This document shows, one piece after another, positions 1 to 8,600 of a stretch of 64,000 nt of DNA; position 1 is the first letter of the stretch, and every line of letters starts with the position of its first letter. The DNA is from Arthrobacter sp. GTDB taxonomy: Bacteria > Actinomycetota > Actinomycetes > Actinomycetales > Micrococcaceae. Made by a program: the position numbers and the translations under genes. Location: assembly GCA_026393275.1 (NCBI GenBank), contig JAPLAM010000060.1:1-64000 (forward strand), written 5' to 3'. Below the pieces are notes generated by a model. The model did not search any database. It was not told the origin of the DNA and saw only the letters and a list, made by a program, of their open reading frames with translations.

Positions 1-4
1 GCAG

Positions 5-66
5 GGAATGGACATTGTCCCACCATGTCCATTCCTGGCCCGGCCCGCCGGACATGTCCGGCGGGC
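5..66. repeat. two adjacent inverted repeats sharing GGACAT/ATGTCC
   Basis: Bases 5-15 and 25-35 form an 11-bp inverted repeat (GGAATGGACAT / ATGTCCATTCC) with a 9-base loop. Bases 43-66 form a perfect 24-bp palindrome centred on GGACATGTCC. Both lie downstream of the leftward GNAT gene, so transcription termination is the simplest role; the shared GGACAT word could also be a protein site. No T-run follows on either strand. The rest of 67-128 shows only loosely repeated GGGTCAC/TTGGGTC words. Confidence 0.6.
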
Positions 67-128
67 GCCACGGCCTAAGGGCGGCACAGCGGTCACTCGG
101 GTCGCTTAGATCACCTAGACCACTTGGG

Positions 129-707
129 TCACTTGGGTCGGTCGAGCCGGTAGCGCCAGGAGGGGAGGTTCTTTCCGGCGGTGTCCTCGGCCGCGGTGAA
201 ATAGTGGTCCGGCCGGAAGCCCAGACGCTCGAGGAGCCTGAGGGAGGGCAGATTGGGTTCGTAGACGCCGGCGAAGACAGTCCGGCTTCCGCGGGTGGTG
301 AACAACCACTCCACAAGGGCAGCGACAGCTTCCCGGCCGAGTCCCATTCCGTGGTGGTCCGGGTGCAGGATATAGCCGAGCATCGCCGCATTCGCCGGGA
401 TTCTGCCGACCCCCGGGGGTGCATCGGAGTTCCACGTCCGGGCGTCGCCGATCACCTCGCCGCTGGCCCGTAGCTGGATAACCCAGCCGAAGTTGAACCA
501 TTCCGTGGTGGACGCCGCCGCGGCCGCCAGCACCTTCCGCACTCTGGCCGTGTTCTCCTCCGGGCTGAGCGCGGCGTGGGAGAGATACCGCACAGTATCC
601 GGGTCGCCGCGGAACGGCAGAACGGCGGCGTCGTCGTCGGCGGTCAACGGCCGCACGATCAGGCGTTCGGTGCGGAGGGGTGCGGGAGCGCCGCCGGCGG
701 CAGTCAC
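129..707 (-). CDS. GNAT family N-acetyltransferase (RimJ/RimL-like)
   Basis: This 192-residue protein should transfer an acetyl group from acetyl-CoA to an amine in the cytoplasm; the substrate cannot be told. The N-terminal LRTERLIVRPLT segment (residues 11-22) is typical of the RimJ/RimL branch. The acetyl-CoA pyrophosphate loop is at about 118-127 (HHGMGLGREA), followed by the conserved N152 and the LRLLERLGFR helix near 157-165. The start is GTG at 707. It follows recR on the same strand after a 7-base gap, so it is probably the last gene of the dnaX-recR transcript. No truncation is seen. The family call is firm, the specific function unknown. Confidence 0.85.
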   Translation of the reverse strand: MTAAGGAPAPLRTERLIVRPLTADDDAAVLPFRGDPDTVRYLSHAALSPEENTARVRKVLAAAAASTTEWFNFGWVIQLRASGEVIGDARTWNSDAPPGVGRIPANAAMLGYILHPDHHGMGLGREAVAALVEWLFTTRGSRTVFAGVYEPNLPSLRLLERLGFRPDHYFTAAEDTAGKNLPSWRYRLDRPK

Positions 708-714
708 TTTCCGG

Positions 715-1314
715 TCAGGTCAGCGCGTTGCGGCGGCCCTCGAAGGCGCGGCCGAGGGTGACCTCGTCCGCGTACTCAAGGTCACCACCCACGGGCAGGC
801 CGGAGGCGAGCCTGGTGACGGCGATGCCGATCGACTTGAGCATCCGGGCGAGGTAGGTGGCCGTGGCCTCGCCCTCGAGGTTGGGATCGGTCGCGATGAT
901 GATTTCCTGGATGGCGCCGTCGTTGAGCCGGGTCAGCAGCTCACGGATCCGCAGCTGCTCCGGGCCGATCCCGGCAATCGGGTTGATGGCGCCGCCCAGC
1001 ACGTGGTACCGGCCGCGGAAGGACCGGGTGCGCTCCACCGCCAGCACATCCTTGGATTCCTCCACGACGCAGATCACCGACGGGTCGCGGCGCGGGTCCC
1101 GGCAGATGTTGCACAATTCCTGCTCGGTGACGTTGCCGCAGACAGTGCAGAACTTCACCCGCTCCTTGACAGTGGTGATGGCCTCGACAAGGCGCTTCAT
1201 GTCCTGCGGGTCGGCCTCCAGGATGTGGAAGGCAAGACGTTGGGCGGACTTGGGGCCGACACCGGGAAGGCGTCCAAGCTCGTCGATCAGCTCCTGGACC
1301 GCACCTTCGTACAC
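715..1314 (-). CDS. recR: recombination mediator protein RecR
   Basis: RecR acts with RecO (and RecF) to load RecA onto SSB-coated single-stranded DNA during gap repair. The 199 residues have the standard order: a helix-hairpin-helix near 10-30 ([15 protein letters not shown]), a four-cysteine zinc motif (C56, C59, C68, C71), a Toprim domain starting at about 79 (ICVVEESKD), and a Walker-B-like C-terminal segment. The length is normal. The start is GTG at 1314 behind GAGGAAAAC. dnaX lies 51 bases upstream on the same strand. The ebfC/ybaB gene that often sits between dnaX and recR is absent here. Confidence 0.97.
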   Translation of the reverse strand: MYEGAVQELIDELGRLPGVGPKSAQRLAFHILEADPQDMKRLVEAITTVKERVKFCTVCGNVTEQELCNICRDPRRDPSVICVVEESKDVLAVERTRSFRGRYHVLGGAINPIAGIGPEQLRIRELLTRLNDGAIQEIIIATDPNLEGEATATYLARMLKSIGIAVTRLASGLPVGGDLEYADEVTLGRAFEGRRNALT

Positions 1315-1365
1315 GTTTTCCTCGTTCGTTTGGGGGAGTGGCAGCCGGTCTGGCCGCCGGGAAGG

Positions 1366-4300
1366 CTAGAAGCGCGGCGCCAACGGGCTTCCGTCCAGGG
1401 AGCGCTCTTCGAGCAGCTTCCCGCCCAGAATACGCTCGACGGCGGCGCGGCCGAAGACGCCCGATTCCTCGATCGTCTCGTCGTCGGCGCTGGGGATGTC
1501 CTGTTCGTAGCTCGTAACGGCGACCGCGGCGCGCGCGGGTGCTTTGGCGCGTCCGGCCTCTGCTTCGGGGCTGTTGGACAGGCGCTGGTAGAGGCTCTGC
1601 CGTCCGGAGCCTGGAGGGGCGCCGACCGGGGCAGCGGTCACGGCCGGGGCAACCGCGGCCGGGGTGAACGCGGCCGGGGTGAACGCGAGCCCGGCGCCGG
1701 CCGGAACGAGCTGGGGCGCGGGCGCGGGGGCGTTCACGGAAACGGCGTGTCCGGAACCGGATGCGGCCTGGAAGGCGCCGACCGGCTCGGGAATCTGGGC
1801 AGCGGCCGGCTCATAGTGTGGCGGCTCCGGCTCCGGCTCGGGGCCGCGCTCCGCAGGCTCCGGGGAGGCGTGCCGGCCCACGTTCAGTTCCGTGCCGACG
1901 TTCCAGACCCCGGGGGACTGCTCGACGGCGCGTGCCCACGGGTCAGCCGCGGCGTCCGCGGCCGGCGGAGCCGAGGCGGGGGCGGCGGTGCGCGACGCGG
2001 TCTTGGTTGCGGTGTTGCCGGCGCCGGCGGCCGTGCTGCTGCCCGCCCGCGTGCGTGCTGCAGCCCCTGCGGGTGCAGTCGCGGCGGCGGCAGGCCGGAC
2101 GGTTGCCGGGGTTGAAGGATCCCAGTCCATCGGAGGCTCTTCGTCCAGGGGCGGCGCGTCTTCGTCCCTCGGCGGACCCCAGTCGTCGTCAGGGTAGGAG
2201 TAGGAACCGCTGGCATCGCTGGCCTGGCCGCCGGGCGTCTCGGCGGAAGCGCCGGTCGGGGAAGTGACCGCGACCGGGGCCGCACCGGACTCGCCGTCCG
2301 GCAATACGGGCGCCGCCGTGGCAGCAGCCGCAGGGGCAGCCGTGCCATGCTCGGGGCCGCCGGCGACGCCGCTTTCGGCACCGCCTCCGGCCCTGTCTGC
2401 GACACTCGCTTCGGCACTGTTTCCGGCCGTCGGCGTGGATTCCGGTACGGGCACGGCCCCCGCCGGCGCCAGACCCCAGGCGACATCCGCCGAGTTGGCC
2501 GGGGCCTCCCGGCTAGCGGGCGCTTTTGGGTTTGGCGCAGAGCTCGCTGGGCTGTTGGCGCCGCCGGCCACGGCGGTGATCTGACAATCGATGCCGATGG
2601 TCTTGTGGATCGCCTGGCGCAGGTTCTCCGCATGGTCCGCGCGGCCAAACGCCCCGGCAAGCCCCGCCGTGGTGAAGGACAGGGTGAGGACCTGGCCCTC
2701 GAAGTGGCCCACCTGCGCGTTGGGTTCGACGAGCGCCCAGGTGCTGCGCTTGATCTTGGTCAGGGTTTGCAGGATTTCGGGCCAGGCGCGCCTCAGGACC
2801 TCGACGTCGGGCCCTGCACCCGGGGCAGGGGTCGACGCGGTGACGGTGGCAGCCGGGCGTTCCGCCGGTGCCTGCGCGGCTGCTGCCGGCTGGATCGAGT
2901 CCGCCGGGACGGGGGCCTGCGGTGCCCGCTCCGGGGGGACTGCCCGGGCCGGTTGTCCCGTAGTTTCCGGTTGTAGGGTCGGGCCCGCGGGTGCCGAGAC
3001 GGGTTCAGGCCGGGTAGCGCCCTTGGCGGACGCGGGTTCCTCTACCGGCCAGTCGTTGGTGCTGACCCGGGGTGGCGTGAGCGGTGGCCGCTCCGGCTGC
3101 GGTTCCTGCACGGCAGCGTTGGGTGCCGGGCTCGCCGCCGGAAGCCCGGCGCCGGCGGACGCGGTCCGGCCCGCGCTGCCTTCCGGGCGGGTGGTATCCG
3201 GGGCTGCGGCCGCCGGCTGAGCGGCGGTTGGCTGGGTGGCAGGCGGTACGGAGACGGCCGGCGCGGGCGTCGGTGCGGAGACAGCCGGTGCGGGCGTCGG
3301 TGCGGAGACGGCCGGTGCGGGTGCCGGTGCGGGCGCTCCGACGTCGTTCCCGCCGTAATTCAGGCGGCGCTCCACCCGGTCGATGCGGGCGGCGATCCCG
3401 CGTTCGGTCTGCTCCGAGCTGGGCAGCAAGATGCGGGCGCAGAGCAGTTCAAGGTGCAGCCGCGGCGACGTCGCGCCGGTCATTTCGGTAAGCGCGGTGT
3501 TGGTGACATCCGCCGCGCGGGACAGTTCAGCGGCGCCGAGGTTGTGTGCCTGGTTGTGCATCCGCGCGATCTGGTCCGCGGGCATTCCGCGAAGGATCGA
3601 CTGGGCGCTCTCCGGCATGGCCTGCACAATGATCAGGTCCCGGAATCGTTCGAGCAGGTCCTCGACGAAGCGGCGGGGGTCGTGGCCGGTCTGGATGACG
3701 CGGTCCACGGCGCGGAACACGGTGGCGGCGTCGGAGGCGGCAACGGCCTCGACGACGTCGTCCAGCAGGGAGGCGTGCGTGTAGCCAAGCAGGGCAACGG
3801 CCAATTCGTAGTCCAGGCCGTTCGGGCCGGCGCCGGCCATGAGCTGGTCCAGCACGGACAGCGAGTCGCGCACGGAGCCGCCGCCGGCGCGGATCACGAG
3901 CGAGAGCACGCCGGGCGCCACAGGCACATTCTCCTGCCGGCAGAGCAGCTCCAGGTAGGCCATGAGGGGCTCCGGCGGCACCAGCCGGAAGGGGTAGTGG
4001 TGCGTCCGGGACCGGATGGTACCGATCACCTTGTCCGGCTCCGTGGTGGCGAAGATGAACTTGATGTGTTCCGGCGGCTCTTCGACAATCTTGAGCAGCG
4101 CGTTGAAGCCGGCCGAGGTGACCATGTGGGCCTCGTCAATGATGAAAATCTTGTAGCGGTCACGGACCGGGGCGTAGGTGGCCCGTTCGCGCAGGTCCCG
4201 GGCATCATCCACACCGCCGTGGCTGGCCGCGTCGATCTCGATCACATCGAGGGAACCCGAACCGCCGCGCGCCAATTCAACGCAGCTGGGGCAGACGCCG

Positions 4301-4521
4301 CAAGGGGTGTCGGTGGGGCCTTCGGCGCAGTTCAGGCAGCGGGCCAGAATGCGGGCGGAGGTGGTTTTGCCGCAGCCGCGGGGGCCCGAAAACAGGTAGG
4401 CGTGGTTGACGCGGTTCTTCCGCAGAGCCGTCATGAGCGGCTCGGTGACGTGTTCCTGCCCGATAACATCCGCGAACGAATCGGGGCGGTATCTACGGTA
4501 AAGGGCGGTAGTAACAGTCAC
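1366..4521 (-). CDS. dnaX: DNA polymerase III subunit gamma/tau
   Basis: DnaX is the ATPase core of the clamp loader that places the beta clamp on primed DNA and holds the replisome together. Walker A is at about 46-54 (GPRGCGKTT). A zinc module uses C65, C74, C77 and C80. The DEAH Walker B is at 129-132 and the sensor SRT near 171. The AAA+ and collar domains end by roughly residue 390. From there to residue 1051 the chain is mostly Pro/Ala-rich linker, including a threefold PAPAVSAPT-type repeat, with a folded island near 580-650 (tau domain III-like, with the WPEILQTLTKIKRSTWALVE segment) and a conserved end. The start is GTG at 4521. The linker makes this a long member of the family. Confidence 0.97.
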   Translation of the reverse strand: MTVTTALYRRYRPDSFADVIGQEHVTEPLMTALRKNRVNHAYLFSGPRGCGKTTSARILARCLNCAEGPTDTPCGVCPSCVELARGGSGSLDVIEIDAASHGGVDDARDLRERATYAPVRDRYKIFIIDEAHMVTSAGFNALLKIVEEPPEHIKFIFATTEPDKVIGTIRSRTHHYPFRLVPPEPLMAYLELLCRQENVPVAPGVLSLVIRAGGGSVRDSLSVLDQLMAGAGPNGLDYELAVALLGYTHASLLDDVVEAVAASDAATVFRAVDRVIQTGHDPRRFVEDLLERFRDLIIVQAMPESAQSILRGMPADQIARMHNQAHNLGAAELSRAADVTNTALTEMTGATSPRLHLELLCARILLPSSEQTERGIAARIDRVERRLNYGGNDVGAPAPAPAPAVSAPTPAPAVSAPTPAPAVSVPPATQPTAAQPAAAAPDTTRPEGSAGRTASAGAGLPAASPAPNAAVQEPQPERPPLTPPRVSTNDWPVEEPASAKGATRPEPVSAPAGPTLQPETTGQPARAVPPERAPQAPVPADSIQPAAAAQAPAERPAATVTASTPAPGAGPDVEVLRRAWPEILQTLTKIKRSTWALVEPNAQVGHFEGQVLTLSFTTAGLAGAFGRADHAENLRQAIHKTIGIDCQITAVAGGANSPASSAPNPKAPASREAPANSADVAWGLAPAGAVPVPESTPTAGNSAEASVADRAGGGAESGVAGGPEHGTAAPAAAATAAPVLPDGESGAAPVAVTSPTGASAETPGGQASDASGSYSYPDDDWGPPRDEDAPPLDEEPPMDWDPSTPATVRPAAAATAPAGAAARTRAGSSTAAGAGNTATKTASRTAAPASAPPAADAAADPWARAVEQSPGVWNVGTELNVGRHASPEPAERGPEPEPEPPHYEPAAAQIPEPVGAFQAASGSGHAVSVNAPAPAPQLVPAGAGLAFTPAAFTPAAVAPAVTAAPVGAPPGSGRQSLYQRLSNSPEAEAGRAKAPARAAVAVTSYEQDIPSADDETIEESGVFGRAAVERILGGKLLEERSLDGSPLAPRF

Positions 4522-4554
4522 AGCTAAACCCTACCAATCGGCACAGACATTAAA

Positions 4555-4645
4555 GACCCCCCATGCACCCGCCAGAGCCCATTTACCCTTGCTACCTTCC
4601 GGTCCTGGGGGAGTTCAACAGGATGACGCCACATGAGGGGCCGAC
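4555..4645 (-). ncRNA. ffs: signal recognition particle RNA (small bacterial type)
   Basis: Read on the minus strand, the sequence holds the SRP RNA core: GTTGAACTCCCCCAGG, then the tetraloop-side CCGGAAGGTAGCAAGGG motif, then GGGCTCTGGCGGGTG. This is the Ffh-binding domain IV. The outer ends (GGCCCCTCATG and CATGGGGGG) can pair to close the rod, and a short T-rich stretch follows the 3' end at about 4548-4554. Placement between dnaX and a tRNA-Ser gene is usual for Arthrobacter-like genomes. The exact ends are estimated within about 5 bases. Confidence 0.93.
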
Positions 4646-4838
4646 GACTAGCTTACCCGACGATCCGGCGTGGCTCGAATCCGCCCGCCGGCGCGGGGGA
4701 CATGCCCATTTTTGGGGCCCGGGGGTGGGCATATGGGGAGTATGTCCGGGGTTTGTCCGGGGCGCTGGGCTTGTCCTGTGGCGGGGGTCCGGAGGGCTCA
4801 ATTGGGCGCAGCCGGGAAGTTCAGGTATTCTAGTATCT

Positions 4839-4855
4839 GCTTTTGATTCAAAAGC
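4839..4855. repeat. palindrome just upstream of tRNA-Ser
   Basis: GCTTTTGA-T-TCAAAAGC is a perfect 8+1+8 palindrome ending five bases before the tRNA. The AT-rich words TATTCT and TAGTAT just before it (4826-4836) could be the tRNA -10 region, so this may be initial transcribed leader or a processing site. The rest of 4646-4838 holds no gene. It should contain the leftward SRP RNA promoter and carries one further inverted pair, ATGCCCA/TGGGCAT (4702-4708 and 4726-4732). Confidence 0.45.
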
Positions 4856-4859
4856 TACT

Positions 4860-4944
4860 GGAGAATTCGCCTAGCGGCCTATGGCGCACGCCTGGAACGC
4901 GTGTTGGGTTAACGCCCTCGGGGGTTCAAATCCCCCATTCTCCG
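4860..4944 (+). tRNA. tRNA-Ser(GGA)
   Basis: The acceptor stem GGAGAAT pairs with ATTCTCC (4937-4943), followed by discriminator G at 4944. The anticodon stem-loop GCACGCCTGGAACGCGTGT has anticodon GGA in loop CTGGAAC. The long variable arm (GGGTTAACGCCC) marks a class II serine tRNA, and the T arm is GGGGGTTCAAATCCCCC. No CCA is encoded. Confidence 0.97.
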
Positions 4945-4949
4945 CGTTT

Positions 4950-4979
4950 GGCCCCGGTCCCTTGGACCGGGGCCTTTTT
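4950..4979 (+). terminator. Rho-independent terminator of tRNA-Ser
   Basis: GGCCCCGGTCC, loop CTT and GGACCGGGGCC form an 11-bp perfect stem, followed immediately by TTTTT. It lies 5 bases past the tRNA. Confidence 0.93.
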
Positions 4980-5092
4980 GCGTCCGGCGCCGCGGCCAGA
5001 GTTGCTCCTCTGTCTTCGAAGCATGGCACCGAAGCATGGCACCGAATCCTGGCGCCGACCCCATGGCGCCGACCGCAGCCCCGACGGAGCCC

Positions 5093-6004
5093 CTAACCCC
5101 GGTACCCCAGGCGGCGGAGCCGCTGGCGGGCGGCCTGCTCGCTTGGGCCGACCCTGCCCAGGGCAAGATGGACGACGCCGAGCGTGACCTTCGTCGCCAG
5201 TTTCACCGGCAGCGGGAGAGGACCGAGTCGGGCGGTCCGCAACCCCAGCATGTGCCGGTATTTCGGCTCGAGGCTATCCACGGCCGCCGCGAACAGCACC
5301 CGGTATCCGGGCCGGAGGACCGGGTGGAGCGGGGGATCGCGGATGAAGGCTACGGTCTCGGCGACCCTGTCGCCGGAGCTGAGTTCGCCGTCGTCGTACC
5401 AGCGGTCGAGTTGCCGGCGCATCTCCGCTTCGCTCCGCGGCGGCGACTCCACCCCCATCAGTGTTCCCGCCTGCGCCCATTCGCGCACATAGGCGTCCGG
5501 GCCGCCCGGAATCGGACTGCCCCAGATCTTGTGCGCGGATAGGAAGGCATCCGTGAAGGCGATGTGCACCCAGCGGAGCAGCTCGGGGTCGTTCGCCGTA
5601 TAGGGCCGGAGCGCACCGTGCGCGTCGACGTAGTCCCCGCGCACCGACTCGTGCAGGCGCAGCACCCAGTTCGAGGCGGCACGCGCCGCGTCCGTGGACC
5701 CGTAGGTGACAGTGAAAATCCAGCGGATGGTGCCGGCGAGCCGGCCCAGAGGGTCTTCGCGGAAGCGGGAATGGTCGTGGACCCCGGCGAGGGCGGCCGG
5801 GTGGAGCGCCTGCATGAGGAGCGCGCCGATGCCTGCGACGATGGTTGGCATGCCCCCGTGCACGGCCCAGACGGCGGACCCGGGAAGGTGGTAGCCCGCG
5901 TCGTCGCCTTCCGCGAGGTGGCCCACCCATTCCGGAACCGCATCCCGGGTTCCGGTGAATGTCTGCTTCAGCTCGGCCTGCCATTCCCTGAGGAGATTGC
6001 GCAT
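5093..6004 (-). CDS. DUF2236 / MpaB-like oxygenase family protein
   Basis: This 303-residue protein belongs to the DUF2236 group, which includes fungal MpaB and bacterial latex-clearing (rubber) oxygenases. Those relatives use a b-type haem held by a conserved histidine. The family block QALHPAALAGVHDHSRF lies near residues 65-81 (H68, H76, H78 visible), followed by GRLAGTIRWIFTVTYG, RLHESVRG near 116-123 and WVHIAFTDAFL. No signal peptide is evident. It stands alone between tRNA-Ser and a divergent peptidase gene. A substrate cannot be inferred, since most actinobacterial members are uncharacterised. Confidence 0.85.
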   Translation of the reverse strand: MRNLLREWQAELKQTFTGTRDAVPEWVGHLAEGDDAGYHLPGSAVWAVHGGMPTIVAGIGALLMQALHPAALAGVHDHSRFREDPLGRLAGTIRWIFTVTYGSTDAARAASNWVLRLHESVRGDYVDAHGALRPYTANDPELLRWVHIAFTDAFLSAHKIWGSPIPGGPDAYVREWAQAGTLMGVESPPRSEAEMRRQLDRWYDDGELSSGDRVAETVAFIRDPPLHPVLRPGYRVLFAAAVDSLEPKYRHMLGLRTARLGPLPLPVKLATKVTLGVVHLALGRVGPSEQAARQRLRRLGYRG

Positions 6005-6222
6005 ACTCCTATTCTTACCCGGCCCAGGTGGGGGTCCTACGTGCTTTCGCGGAGAGCGCTACTGAGATGCCACCCAAGTCGCCGAGCGGCGCCCCTAGAA
6101 TGCCGCGAATCCGCCGAAACCCAAGGATTTCGGAGGTTCACAGACCCGGTCGATTGTGTTCCCATAAAGGGTGAGTCCGTTGAGATTGGGGTCTGGCGGA
6201 CAGAAATAGCAGGAGTCACGTC
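6005..6222 (+). other. leader/intergenic region before the M23 peptidase
   Basis: These 218 bases separate two divergent genes. A clear hairpin is CCGAAA (6114-6119) with TTTCGG (6128-6133) around an 8-base loop, followed by GGTTCACAGACCC and, later, GGGTGAGTCCG. Cell-wall hydrolase genes of actinobacteria are often led by ydaO-type (cyclic-di-AMP) riboswitches, and a few words here are reminiscent of one. I cannot fold the full consensus, so I do not call it a riboswitch. Confidence 0.25.
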
Positions 6223-7701
6223 GTGGGAAAACACTGGGGAAACTCAACGAGTGAGCAGTCCAAGAAACCGGGAATTGTGGCGCGCGCTCTGGCTGCAACC
6301 GCGGCCCTGTCGCTGGCCGTGCTGGTCGTCGGGGTCCCGGCACCCATAAGCACCTCCGCGCGGGAGGCGCCGCAGTTGCCGCCGGCTACCGGGTCCGTGG
6401 GCCCCGGTTTCCTGGACGCCGGCACTGATTCGCCGACCGGTGCTGGAAGTCCTGCCGCGGCGACGCCCGATGCCCTGACCGCGGACCGCCGCGCCCTCCT
6501 TTCCTTCGCCCGGAGCCTTGTCCAGACCGCGTCCAAAAACGGTACGGCCGAGCTCCGCGTAGCGTCGGCCGGCCTGTCCCGGCCGCCGCAGGGCTCCCTG
6601 ATGGCTCCGCTCGAGACGTTGGTGGAAACCTCCCCGTTCGGTCTGCGAACCAGCCCGCTAACCGGCACCGCCGGGGAATTCCACTGGGGCCAGGATTTCG
6701 CCGCGCCGTGCGGTACCCGGGTCTATTCCGCCGACGCCGGTGTGGTGCGCGCGGTGGGATGGCACCCCTGGGGCGGCGGCAACCGGGTCGAAATCGACCA
6801 CGGCAACGGCCTGATCACCACGTACAACCACCTGGAAGGTATCGCCGTGAAGAAGGGCCAAACGGTGGGCGTGGACGAGCTCATCGCCAAGGTGGGCACC
6901 ACCGGCTCTTCCACGGGCTGCCACCTCCACTTCGAGACGATCCTCAACGGCACGTACACCAACCCCCTGAACTGGACCTTCCTTCCCACCCGGCAGGTGG
7001 ACCGGCTCGACGACCTCCAAATGGTCAGCTACGCGCCGGGCGCCGACGGTTCGGGTAGTACCGGCTCCGACTGGGCCGTCCCGGTGGCCGGAGATACCGG
7101 CCATGGAGTCACGGGCGGGGTGCAGGAGACTCGCGTTCCGACGGCTTCGGGTAGTGCCGCTGCCACGCCGCCGCCGGCAGTTGCAGCTGCGCCGAAAGCG
7201 ACGCCGACGCCGACACCACCGCCCACCACGACGGTCACGGGAGTTGCGCCGCCGAAGACAGTCTCGCCGACGCCGACTGCGACGCCGACGCCAACCGTCA
7301 CACCGACCCCGCCGGCCAGCCCGACACCGACCCCGCCGGCCAGCCCGACACCGCCCGCCGCGTCGGCCCCCGCCGGGGCGCCGCCGACGCCGACTGCGCC
7401 GCCGACCGCGTCACCGGCTCCGGCGCCCACGACAGCCCCAGCGGTGTCGCCCTCGGCGAGTGCGCCTGCGCCGGCACCCACCGCGTCGGCAGCCCCCGCC
7501 GTAACGGCCACCACGACGCCGGCGCCCACAGCTGCGCCGGCGGTGACCGTGGCGCCCAAGCCGGCGCCCACGGCCGCCCCAACGGTGAGCCCCTCGGTGG
7601 GTGCGCCTGCGCCGGCACCAACCGCGTCGGCAGCCCCTACGGAGTTGGCCACCACGAAGCCCGCGGCGTCGTCGGCGCCCACCGCCACCCACGCGCCGTA
7701 G
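6223..7701 (+). CDS. secreted M23 peptidase with Pro/Thr/Ala-rich tail
   Basis: This is a predicted zinc endopeptidase of peptidoglycan cross-bridges (LytM type) acting outside the membrane. Residues 18-42 form a signal/anchor segment (ARALAATAALSLAVLVVGVP). The M23 domain spans about 135-250, with zinc ligands H154 and D158 in FHWGQDF and H236 in GCHLHFE; H203 in YNHLEG completes the site. From about 255 to 492 the chain is low-complexity Pro/Thr/Ala, probably a wall-spanning stalk. It contains two related stretches about 47 codons apart (from 7420 and 7561). The start at 6223 (GTGGGA) was taken because it gives a basic N-region before the hydrophobic segment; the first codon is GTG or an adjacent alternative. 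Confidence 0.9.
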   Translation: MGKHWGNSTSEQSKKPGIVARALAATAALSLAVLVVGVPAPISTSAREAPQLPPATGSVGPGFLDAGTDSPTGAGSPAAATPDALTADRRALLSFARSLVQTASKNGTAELRVASAGLSRPPQGSLMAPLETLVETSPFGLRTSPLTGTAGEFHWGQDFAAPCGTRVYSADAGVVRAVGWHPWGGGNRVEIDHGNGLITTYNHLEGIAVKKGQTVGVDELIAKVGTTGSSTGCHLHFETILNGTYTNPLNWTFLPTRQVDRLDDLQMVSYAPGADGSGSTGSDWAVPVAGDTGHGVTGGVQETRVPTASGSAAATPPPAVAAAPKATPTPTPPPTTTVTGVAPPKTVSPTPTATPTPTVTPTPPASPTPTPPASPTPPAASAPAGAPPTPTAPPTASPAPAPTTAPAVSPSASAPAPAPTASAAPAVTATTTPAPTAAPAVTVAPKPAPTAAPTVSPSVGAPAPAPTASAAPTELATTKPAASSAPTATHAP

Positions 7702-7807
7702 TCCGGAGCGCGCCAGCATCGCACCATCCCGGCGACCCATACCGCACCGCCTTGGCCCCGAACTACAGTGAGAAGTGTCCTGCACCCTAGTTCGAGGAAA
7801 CTCACCC

Positions 7808-8293
7808 ATGCCATCCCTGCATTCCATCCCGCTGACCCTCAATGACGGCACCGAAACGGACTTTGGCCGGTTCCAGGGCCAGGTGGTGCTGGTGGTAAAC
7901 GTGGCATCCCAGTGCGGTTTCACACCCCAGTACGCCGGGCTGGAGGCCCTCCACAACAAGTTCCGCGAGGAGGGCTTCACGGTTCTCGGCGTCCCGTGCA
8001 ACCAGTTCGCCGGGCAGGAGCCCGGCGCCGACGCCGAAATCGCCGAGTTCTGCGAACGCAACTTCGGCGTGACGTTTCCGCTGACCACCAAGGCCAACGT
8101 CCGCGGCAAGAACCAGCACCCGCTCTATGCCCAGCTGACCAAGTTCAAGAACGGGGCCCTGCCGGGGCTCGTGAAATGGAACTTTGAGAAGTTCCTGGTG
8201 AACCGCGACGGCGAGATCGTGGCCCGGTTCGCGCCGACCGTCGAGCCGGACGCGCCCGAGGTAATTGAAGCGGTCCGGCGGGCGCTCGGCTGA
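7808..8293 (+). CDS. glutathione peroxidase-family thiol peroxidase
   Basis: The protein reduces hydroperoxides in the cytoplasm. The family motifs are present: NVASQCGFTPQY with the peroxidatic C36 (Cys, not selenocysteine), Q70 in FAGQEP, and the VKWNFEKFL block with W124 and N125, for 161 residues in all. In actinobacteria, which make mycothiol rather than glutathione, such enzymes generally use thioredoxin; that is family knowledge, not visible here. The ATG at 7808 was preferred over an earlier in-frame ATG at 7775 because GAGGAAA (7793-7799) sits at a good distance and homology starts there. Confidence 0.93.
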   Translation: MPSLHSIPLTLNDGTETDFGRFQGQVVLVVNVASQCGFTPQYAGLEALHNKFREEGFTVLGVPCNQFAGQEPGADAEIAEFCERNFGVTFPLTTKANVRGKNQHPLYAQLTKFKNGALPGLVKWNFEKFLVNRDGEIVARFAPTVEPDAPEVIEAVRRALG

Positions 8294-8600
8294 GCGCTGG
8301 CCGGGCAGCCGGACCGATCCGCTGCTGCCGCCGGCGGGGCTGCCGCGGCGGCCTGCCGCTGAGTCCTGCCAGTTCCCGAAGCCACGGGATAAGCAAGGGC
8401 ACAACGGGCCCCTACCCGAAAGTAGCCACAGCCCCTAGACTGGCGACACCCTCCGACATTCCGGGCCTCCCCGCGGCGCAGCCGCGTCCGCGGTCGGCAG
8501 CGCAGCCGACGCAGGCTTGTGGAGGGCGCATCATCAGAAAAGCTTCGTGAATCACAACTGGGCACTCAGCATTGGGGTCCGTGAAACCAGGAGGAAAGTG
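8294..8600. other. 307-bp intergenic region, no gene seen
   Basis: GC-rich spacer between the peroxidase and formaldehyde dehydrogenase genes. It contains overlapping GCCGCGG/CCGCGGC-type self-complementary stretches around 8320-8360 and 8470-8510. It ends with the ribosome-binding site AGGAGGAAAG (8590-8599) of the dehydrogenase. The dehydrogenase frame is open back to 8517, but that extension shows no homology-like sequence. Confidence 0.5.

Noticed and set aside
493..2115. Long rightward open frames antisense to recR and dnaX (up to 540 codons), with others at 3454-4527
   Set aside because: They are shadows of high-GC coding DNA: Arg/Gly/Ala-rich, with no family motifs, while recR and dnaX are certain on the other strand.
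4563..4874. Rightward 103-codon frame over the SRP RNA and tRNA-Ser promoter region
   Set aside because: It overlaps two RNA genes and has no protein-like composition.
6018..6222. ydaO-type (c-di-AMP) riboswitch before the M23 peptidase
   Set aside because: Gene type and a few words fit, but I could not assemble the conserved core. An Infernal scan with RF00379 would decide it; a significant hit would support it.
7200..7700. Repeats in the M23 stalk as a possible CRISPR or tandem-repeat locus
   Set aside because: They are imperfect codon-level repeats inside an open frame, without uniform spacers.
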